From assembly GCA_021808985.1 (NCBI GenBank), contig JAKBAQ010000075.1:1-10939 (forward strand): a stretch of 10,939 nucleotides of DNA. Direction: 5' to 3'. The translations under genes and the position numbers were made by a program. Below, in pieces: positions 6,077 through 10,939 of the stretch. The notes beneath the pieces were generated by a model. The model was not told the DNA's origin, searched no databases, and saw only the letters and a program-made list of their open reading frames with translations. This DNA is from Pseudomonadota bacterium (GTDB lineage Bacteria > Pseudomonadota > Alphaproteobacteria > Acetobacterales > Acetobacteraceae). Every line of letters starts with the position of its first letter. Position 1 is the stretch's first letter.

Positions 6077-8095
6077 ATGCAAGCCTTTGTCTCCGCCATC
6101 ATGGCGTTTGCCGCCGCGCACAGCCTGCTGGCCTATGGGCTGGCTTTTCTGCTTGCCGGCGCGGAGGCGTTTCCGGTGGCCGGGGCGCTGGTGCCGGGCA
6201 CGGCGGTCATTGTCGGGCTTGGCGCGCTGGTGCCCGGCGGGGCGCTGGCCATGTGGCCGCTGATCGGCGCCACCGCGGCCGGGGCCATCGCGGGCGATGG
6301 TTTCTCGTATCTGTTCGGGCGCCATTACAAGCAGCGCGCCATGGTGCTCTGGCCGCTGCGCGCCCGGCCTGGGCTGTTGGCCTCTGGCGAGGCGTTCTTC
6401 GCCCGCCATGGCAGCAAGGCGGTGTTGATCTCGCGGTTCCTGCCGGGCGTGCGCGCCGCCATTCCCATGGTGGCGGGCATGTCGGGCATGGCGCTGGCGC
6501 GGTTTTACGCGGTTGATGCCTGCGCCGCCGGGCTGTTCGCGCTGGCGCATATCGTCTTTGGCATGGCCATCGGCGCCTCGCTCACGGTTCTGCACGCCAT
6601 TGCCGGCCGGCTTGTGGTGCTGGCCTTGATTGTGGCGCTGGCCGTGGGGCTCCTGGTGTGGCTCACGCCATGGGCCATCCGGCGCATGGTCGGGCTGCTG
6701 GCGCGGCTGCGCGGGCCGGTGCGGCAATGGGCCGGCGCCGGAGATGGCTGGACGCGCCGGCTGGCGCGTTCGCTGCTCGAGCCGGACCGGCCCGAGGCGC
6801 TGGGGCTGCTGGTGCTGGGCCTCACGCTGATCGGCGGGCTGTGGCTGTTTCTTGGCGTGCTGCAGGATGTCATCGCCGGTGACCCGTTGGTGCGCGCCGA
6901 CCGGGCGGTGTTTCACCTGCTGCAATCGCTGCGCGTGCCGGCGGTTGATCAGGTGATGGTGGCGATAACGGAGCTGGGCGATGCCCGCGTGGTTGTGCCG
7001 GTTCTGCTCGCGGTTCTGGCGTGGCTCGCCTGGCAGCGGGCCTGGCGGGCAGCCGCCTATGGGGTTGTTGCCGTGGCCGGGGCCAGCCTGTTCGCGTTTT
7101 TGTTCAAGATCACCCTGCAGCAGCCGAGGCCGGAGATGATCTATCACGGCTGGAGCCGCTATTCCTTCCCCAGCGGCCATGCCACCGCCAGCGTGGCGCT
7201 CTACGGCTTCCTGGTGGTGCTGCTCTGCCGCGAGTTCGGCGCGCGCGCCCGCCTCGCGGTAACGCTCGCGGCGGTTCTGTTCGTGAGCGCCATCGCGTTT
7301 TCCCGGCTGTATCTGGGCGCGCACTGGCTTTCTGACGTGATGGCGGGCTTAGCCTTCGGCGTGGCCTGGATGGCGCTGCTCGGCATTGTGTACCTGCAGC
7401 ATGCCCGCCGGGATGTGCGGGCGCGCGGTTTGGCCGGGGTTGCCCTGGCCGCGCTGGTTGCCGCCGGGGGGCTGCATATCGCCACCGCGCACTCGGCGGA
7501 TATGCGCCGCTATGCGCTCGCCCCGCTGGCGCGCAGCATGCCTCTGGCCAGCTGGCGCGCTGGCGGCTGGGCGGCGCTGCCGGTGCGGCGGGTGGATCTG
7601 CTGGGCGATTACGAGGAGCCCTTCACCCTGCAATGGGCCGGGCCGCTCGCGCCGCTGCGGGCCGCCTTGCTGGCCCAGGGCTGGCGGCGGCCCGTGAGTT
7701 GGGATTTTCCCTCGCTGGTGGAATGGCTGCTGCCCAATGCAAGGCCCGCCGCGCTGCCGGTGTTGCCGCATCTCGACAATGGCCGCGCCGAGGTGCTGGT
7801 GCTGATCAAGACGGGCGGCGATGTTCCCGCCAACCAGCGCCTGATTTTGCGCCTTTGGCGATCCGGCACCGTGCTGTCCGCCGGCGCGGGCACCCGCCCG
7901 CTCTGGATTGGCAGCGTGGTCGCCGAGACGGTCGAGCATCTGAAGCCGCTGGCCAGCCTTGTCGATGAACGCGGTGATGTGAACGGCGCCTTGCGGATTC
8001 TGAAATCCGCCCTGCCGGGGGCATGGACGCAAAGCCGCGGCCCCACGGTCGCGGGGCCGGCATGGGATGGCGAGGTGCTGCTCGGGCAGCCATGA
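6077..8095 (+). CDS. DedA - PAP2 phosphatase - LssY C-terminal fusion membrane protein
   Basis: 672 residues in three parts. Residues 1-205 are a DedA (SNARE-associated/VTT) domain: Glu30 with FPVAGALVPG (32-41), GDGFSYLFGR (73-82) and RFLPGVRA (120-127). Residues about 240-445 are a PAP2 phosphatase with several membrane spans and all three motifs: K344-x6-R351-P352, PSGH (365-368, His368) and S409-R410-x5-His416-x3-Asp420. After another hydrophobic segment (about 450-467), residues about 485-668 form a soluble domain with TRPLWIGSVV (606-615), typical of the C-terminal domain of Legionella LssY. PAP2 proteins dephosphorylate lipid phosphates such as undecaprenyl diphosphate at the outer face of the inner membrane, and some DedA proteins flip undecaprenyl phosphate. 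The cis-prenyltransferase immediately upstream makes polyprenyl diphosphate the likeliest substrate. Thr42 replaces the acidic residue that follows the PG in YqjA-type DedA proteins. Phosphatidate, phosphatidylglycerophosphate or lipid A remain alternative substrates. Confidence 0.95.
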   Translation: MQAFVSAIMAFAAAHSLLAYGLAFLLAGAEAFPVAGALVPGTAVIVGLGALVPGGALAMWPLIGATAAGAIAGDGFSYLFGRHYKQRAMVLWPLRARPGLLASGEAFFARHGSKAVLISRFLPGVRAAIPMVAGMSGMALARFYAVDACAAGLFALAHIVFGMAIGASLTVLHAIAGRLVVLALIVALAVGLLVWLTPWAIRRMVGLLARLRGPVRQWAGAGDGWTRRLARSLLEPDRPEALGLLVLGLTLIGGLWLFLGVLQDVIAGDPLVRADRAVFHLLQSLRVPAVDQVMVAITELGDARVVVPVLLAVLAWLAWQRAWRAAAYGVVAVAGASLFAFLFKITLQQPRPEMIYHGWSRYSFPSGHATASVALYGFLVVLLCREFGARARLAVTLAAVLFVSAIAFSRLYLGAHWLSDVMAGLAFGVAWMALLGIVYLQHARRDVRARGLAGVALAALVAAGGLHIATAHSADMRRYALAPLARSMPLASWRAGGWAALPVRRVDLLGDYEEPFTLQWAGPLAPLRAALLAQGWRRPVSWDFPSLVEWLLPNARPAALPVLPHLDNGRAEVLVLIKTGGDVPANQRLILRLWRSGTVLSAGAGTRPLWIGSVVAETVEHLKPLASLVDERGDVNGALRILKSALPGAWTQSRGPTVAGPAWDGEVLLGQP

Positions 8096-8131
8096 TGCGG
8101 CGGCCCGGGCAAGCCGGCGCCGGATGCGGCC

Positions 8132-8809
8132 TTACTCCTCCAGCCGGTAGCCGATGCCCGGTTCGGTCTTGAGCAGGGCCGATATTTCGCTCCCCAGCTT
8201 GCGCCGCAGCTGCCCGATATAGACGCGCAGATAGGCGACATCCTCGCCATGGTCCGGCCCCCACAGGGCGGTGAGCAGCTGGCGGTGGGTGAGAACCCGC
8301 CCGCGGTTGCGGATCAGCAGCAGCAGCAGCCCATGTTCGCGGCGGGTGAGCGTGATCTGCGCGCCCGCCAGCTCCACCTGCAGCGAATCGGCGGCCAGGC
8401 GCAGCGCGCCCAGCTCCAATGCCTCGTTCGCGCCGGCGGGCGGCTTGTGGTGGCGCAGGGCGGTGCGGATGCGTGCCAGCAGCTCCCCCAGGGCGAACGG
8501 CTTTTCAACATAATCATCCGCCCCCGCATCCAGCGCCGCGATTTTTTCAACCTCGCGGTCGCGGGCTGAGAGCACGATCACCGGCACTTCCGAGAATGCC
8601 CGCAGCTGGGCCAATACCTGCTGGCCGTCACGGTCGGGCAGGCCCAGATCCAGTAGCACGAGATCGGGCGCCAGCGCCGCCGCCTGGCGCAGCGCCTCTT
8701 CGCCGCGCTCGGCGCGCAGCGGCTCATACCCGGCCGCGCGCAGGGCCGGGGCGAGAAACCGGTGGATCTGCGGTTCATCGTCAACCACCAGGATACGGGT
8801 TTTCATCAT
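8132..8809 (-). CDS. kdpE: OmpR/PhoB-family response regulator KdpE
   Basis: 225 residues. The receiver domain (1-122) has the acidic pair Asp10/Asp11, phosphoacceptor Asp54 in LLDLGLPDRDG, Ser81 and Lys103 (EKPF). The stretch SARDREVEKIAALDAGADDY (81-100) is strongly KdpE-like. The C-terminal winged helix (130-223) shows LTRREHGLLLLL, HRQLLTALWGPDHGEDVAYL and TEPGIGYRL, again as in KdpE. KdpE normally activates high-affinity potassium uptake when phosphorylated by KdpD. The first of two tandem ATG codons (8809) overlaps the kinase stop as ATGA, so the two proteins are probably made in a coupled way. No kdpFABC genes are in the window; the upstream Kup gene is a potential target. The gene converges on the DedA-PAP2 gene across 36 nt. 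Confidence 0.95.
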   Translation of the reverse strand: MMKTRILVVDDEPQIHRFLAPALRAAGYEPLRAERGEEALRQAAALAPDLVLLDLGLPDRDGQQVLAQLRAFSEVPVIVLSARDREVEKIAALDAGADDYVEKPFALGELLARIRTALRHHKPPAGANEALELGALRLAADSLQVELAGAQITLTRREHGLLLLLIRNRGRVLTHRQLLTALWGPDHGEDVAYLRVYIGQLRRKLGSEISALLKTEPGIGYRLEE

Positions 8810-10353
8810 GCGGCGGGCAGCTCCACGGCGATGATGGTGCCGGGCAGGCCGTCGGCCGGCAGGTCGGCGCGCGGGCTCTGGGCGCGGATCGTCCCGCCCA
8901 TCGCCTCGGTGAAAGCCTTGGCGATGGCGAGCCCCAGCCCGGTGCCGGGCGCCACCCGGTCGCCCCGGCTGGCGCGGAAGAAACTGTCAAACACCGCCGC
9001 CAGCTCCTCGGGGGCGATCCCCACGCCTTCATCCGCCACCTCCAGACAAACCGTCTCAGCCCGCCGGCTGGCCGAAATGCGGATATGGCTGTCAGGCGGG
9101 GCGTATTTCACCGCATTCTCCAGCAGATTCACGAGCACCTGCTCCAGCAGCCCCGGGTCGGCCCGCACATGCGCGGCGGCGAGGTCGAGCCGGGTGGGCA
9201 GCGTGCCGTTGACCCGGCTGATCGCCGCCTCGATCACCTCCTCCAGCCGCACCCGCTCCTGGCGCACTTTCAAGCCCCCGGCCTCGGCGCGCGCCACGTC
9301 CATGAGGTTGCTGAGAAACCTGGTCATGCGCGCGCTGTCCTGGGTGATGCTGGCCAGCAGGTCGGCGCGCGTCGCCTCGTCAAGCGCGGGGCCGGCCTGG
9401 GTGAGCGTCTCCGCCGCGCCGCGGATCGAGGTCAGCGGCGTGCGCAGGTCATGGCTGAGCGAGGAGAGCAGCGCATTGCGCAGCTGCTGGCTGTCCTCCT
9501 GGGCCTGCGCGCAGGCCGCCTGCAGAGACAACCGCGCGCGCTCCACGGCGAGGGCCGTCTGCCCGGCCAGCGCGTTCAGCGCCTGTGCCTGGGGCGCGAG
9601 CGGCGCGGCGGCGGGGCGCACGCACAGCACGCCGAGCCGTCCGGCATTGCCGGTCAGCGGCAGGCAGCGCCAATTATTCGCGGCCAGCCGCCTGGTGCCA
9701 AGCCCGGTTTCCGCCCCGGTTTCCAGGCAGGCGCGGGCGGCCTCCAGCGCGATGCCGTCAGGCGGCGTTTCAGCCGGGCGGCAGGCCTCAAGCTGCAGCC
9801 CCGCGGGCGTGGCGAGCCATATGGCGCCCTGTCCCACCAGGGCGGCGGCTTCCTCGGCGGCGACGTTCAGCACATCCGTCAGTGTCGCCGCGCGGGAGAG
9901 CCGCTGCGCGAAGACCGAGACACGCCGCAGCGCCTCCACCCGCGCCGCCGCCGCCGCCGCCTCCTGGCGCACCCGGCCGGCCAGCTGCCCGGTCAACAGC
10001 CCCACCAGCAAAAACACCGCCAGCGCGACAACATCCTGCGGGTTGGCCACCGAGAAAGTGTGCAGCGGCGGCAGAAAATAGAAATTCCACAGCAGGAAAG
10101 CGGCCAGCGCGGTGAACAGCCCGGCGGCGCGCCCGGCATGGCTGGCCATGGCGGCGATCAGCCCGGTGAAGATAAGCCCCATCGCCTCGGGCGGGATAAT
10201 CCGGCCGAGCGTGGTGCCGAGCATCGTGGTGACGGCCAGCAGCGCGCCGGAGAGCAGATAGGCTTCCCAGTTGTTTTCGCCCGGCCCGGCGGCCCGGTGC
10301 AACGCCGCCGGGCCGGGCTCCTGCGGCTCCGGAGCATCATGCTGAATGGGCAT
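8806..10353 (-). CDS. kdpD: KdpD-like sensor histidine kinase lacking the N-terminal KdpD/USP region
   Basis: 515 residues, against roughly 900 for classical KdpD. It starts with a short Pro/Glu-rich tail (1-30), then a DUF4118 membrane module of four closely spaced segments (about 32-127) containing WNFYFLPPLHTFSV (89-102). A GAF-like domain (about 150-272), a coiled linker, a HisKA domain with SLSHDLRTPLTS (298-309, phosphoacceptor His301) and a full ATPase domain follow: N box NLLENAVKY (409-417), G1 DEGVGI (441-446) and G2 GTGLGL (470-475). What is absent is the N-terminal KdpD domain with its Walker motif and the universal-stress-like domain, which in full-length KdpD influence signalling and bind c-di-AMP in some species. 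There is no sign of a frame-disrupted upstream remnant: the region before it is the kup 3' end, 50 nt away. The short form therefore looks native. The Shine-Dalgarno sequence is weak, so it probably depends on the kup transcript. Confidence 0.92.
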   Translation of the reverse strand: MPIQHDAPEPQEPGPAALHRAAGPGENNWEAYLLSGALLAVTTMLGTTLGRIIPPEAMGLIFTGLIAAMASHAGRAAGLFTALAAFLLWNFYFLPPLHTFSVANPQDVVALAVFLLVGLLTGQLAGRVRQEAAAAAARVEALRRVSVFAQRLSRAATLTDVLNVAAEEAAALVGQGAIWLATPAGLQLEACRPAETPPDGIALEAARACLETGAETGLGTRRLAANNWRCLPLTGNAGRLGVLCVRPAAAPLAPQAQALNALAGQTALAVERARLSLQAACAQAQEDSQQLRNALLSSLSHDLRTPLTSIRGAAETLTQAGPALDEATRADLLASITQDSARMTRFLSNLMDVARAEAGGLKVRQERVRLEEVIEAAISRVNGTLPTRLDLAAAHVRADPGLLEQVLVNLLENAVKYAPPDSHIRISASRRAETVCLEVADEGVGIAPEELAAVFDSFFRASRGDRVAPGTGLGLAIAKAFTEAMGGTIRAQSPRADLPADGLPGTIIAVELPAA

Positions 10354-10403
10354 GCCAGTTTATGGTGCCAGGAACAGGCCCAAGGCAAGGCCGTTCAGCG
10401 GGG

Positions 10404-10939
10404 TCAGATGGCGATGCTCACGCCCAGCTCGACGACACGCTCAGATGGGATCTGGAAGAATTCGGTGGCTGGGATGGCGTTGCGCGCCATGCCCAGAAAC
10501 AGCCGGCGGCGGAGGAAGCCCAGCTTCGGCACGGTGGTCAGCACATAACTCTCCCGCCCGAAAAAATAGCTGGTGCTCATCGGGTCGAACGCCAGGCCGG
10601 GAAGCGTTTCAAGCGTGCGCGGCACATCCGGGCTTTCCATGAAGCCGAAATTGAGCGTCACCTGATATATGCCAGGCGCCGCCTCCGTGAGCGTGGCCCG
10701 CTGCCTCGCCGTGGCATAGGGAATATCGAGCGTGCGGACGGTGACGAACAGCACCCGCTCGTGCAGCACCTTGTTGTGCTTGAGGTTGTGCAGCAGCGCG
10801 CCGGGCACATAGTCGGGATTTCCGGTCATGAACACGGCGGTGCCCGCGCAGCGCAGCACGTGCGAATGGGGCAGGCGGTTGATGAACAGGCTGAGCGACA
10901 TGGCATCCTGCGCCCAGCGCATGTAAATGAACGCACGCC
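10404..10939 (-). CDS. kup: Kup-type low-affinity potassium transporter, C-terminal part
   Basis: The frame is open to the window edge; the ATG at 10922 is internal (the five complete upstream codons in frame read R-A-F-I-Y), so the 5' end lies outside. About 177 residues are visible. They match the cytosolic C-terminal domain of Kup/TrkD: GTAVFMTGNPDYVPGALLHN followed by LKHNKVLHERVLFVTV, then FGFMESPDVPRTLE, STSYFFGRE, FLRRRLFLGMARNA and FFQIPSERVVELGVSI. Kup proteins import potassium with protons across the inner membrane and work at low external pH. This gene precedes the kdpD-like kinase by 50 nt on the same strand, which suggests that a potassium transporter and a potassium-sensing two-component system share one transcription unit. 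The membrane part is not visible, so its integrity is unknown. Confidence 0.95.
   Translation of the reverse strand, partial: RAFIYMRWAQDAMSLSLFINRLPHSHVLRCAGTAVFMTGNPDYVPGALLHNLKHNKVLHERVLFVTVRTLDIPYATARQRATLTEAAPGIYQVTLNFGFMESPDVPRTLETLPGLAFDPMSTSYFFGRESYVLTTVPKLGFLRRRLFLGMARNAIPATEFFQIPSERVVELGVSIAI

Noticed and set aside
5195..7324. A 709-codon open frame on the minus strand, antisense to the cis-prenyltransferase and DedA-PAP2 genes
   Set aside because: The translation is low-complexity (rich in His, Gln, Arg, Gly, Pro) with no domain. It covers two certain genes; long antisense frames arise in GC-rich coding DNA because stop codons are rare.
8114..8123. CCGGCGCCGG palindrome between the convergent DedA-PAP2 and kdpE genes as a terminator
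   Set aside because: A perfect palindrome with no room for a loop and no T-run. Such GC palindromes are common in this composition, so I cannot support a terminator.
8313..8333. CAG/CAGC-type short tandem repeat
   Set aside because: It lies inside kdpE and encodes a leucine-rich helix of the DNA-binding domain, so codon usage explains it.
9946..9962. GCC-type triplet run
   Set aside because: It encodes an alanine-rich coiled linker in the KdpD-like kinase between the membrane and GAF parts; it is not an independent repeat.
8419..10548. A 709-codon open frame on the plus strand, antisense to kdpE and the kdpD-like gene
   Set aside because: Same kind of GC-driven shadow with Arg/Gly/Pro/Gln-rich translation and no motif. 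Having the same length as the other long antisense frame appears to be coincidence.

Overview
This is a GC-rich chromosomal window, by eye about two-thirds G+C, with third codon positions almost always G or C. It contains no mobile elements, CRISPR arrays, rRNA or tRNA genes that I can recognise. Gene families and codon style suggest a proteobacterium, most likely an alphaproteobacterium. An acidophilic acetic-acid-bacterium relative (Acetobacteraceae) is a guess, because nothing in the window fixes the genus.

Left part (1-3983): acyl-CoA metabolism. The 3' part of a family III CoA-transferase gene runs rightward to 843 and converges on a leftward cluster. A GC-rich hairpin (851-876) separates the two. 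Read 5' to 3' on the minus strand, the cluster is a zinc-free NADP-dependent MDR oxidoreductase, a small EthD-domain protein, a classical SDR and an enoyl-CoA hydratase/isomerase. Gaps are 16 and 31 nt, and the last two genes share an ATGA overlap, so this looks like one operon. It probably degrades a carboxylic acid that is activated as a CoA thioester; the substrate cannot be read from sequence. An AT-rich island at 3901-3930 probably holds its promoter.

Centre (3984-8095): a leftward class I SAM methyltransferase is preceded by an unannotated 34-codon ORF. That ORF has a strong Shine-Dalgarno sequence and an ATGA overlap with the methyltransferase. A 255-nt AT-richer divergent region follows. 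Next is a rightward pair: a cis-prenyltransferase of the undecaprenyl-diphosphate synthase family, and 27 nt later a 672-aa membrane protein that fuses a DedA domain, a PAP2 phosphatase with all three catalytic motifs, and an LssY-type C-terminal domain. Together the pair could make, dephosphorylate and flip the polyprenyl-phosphate carrier lipid. This is the most interesting hypothesis in the window.

Right part (8132-10939): a leftward potassium locus consisting of the 3' part of a Kup transporter gene, a KdpD-like sensor kinase without the usual N-terminal KdpD/USP region, and the response regulator KdpE. The kinase and regulator genes overlap by ATGA. The locus converges on the DedA-PAP2 gene.
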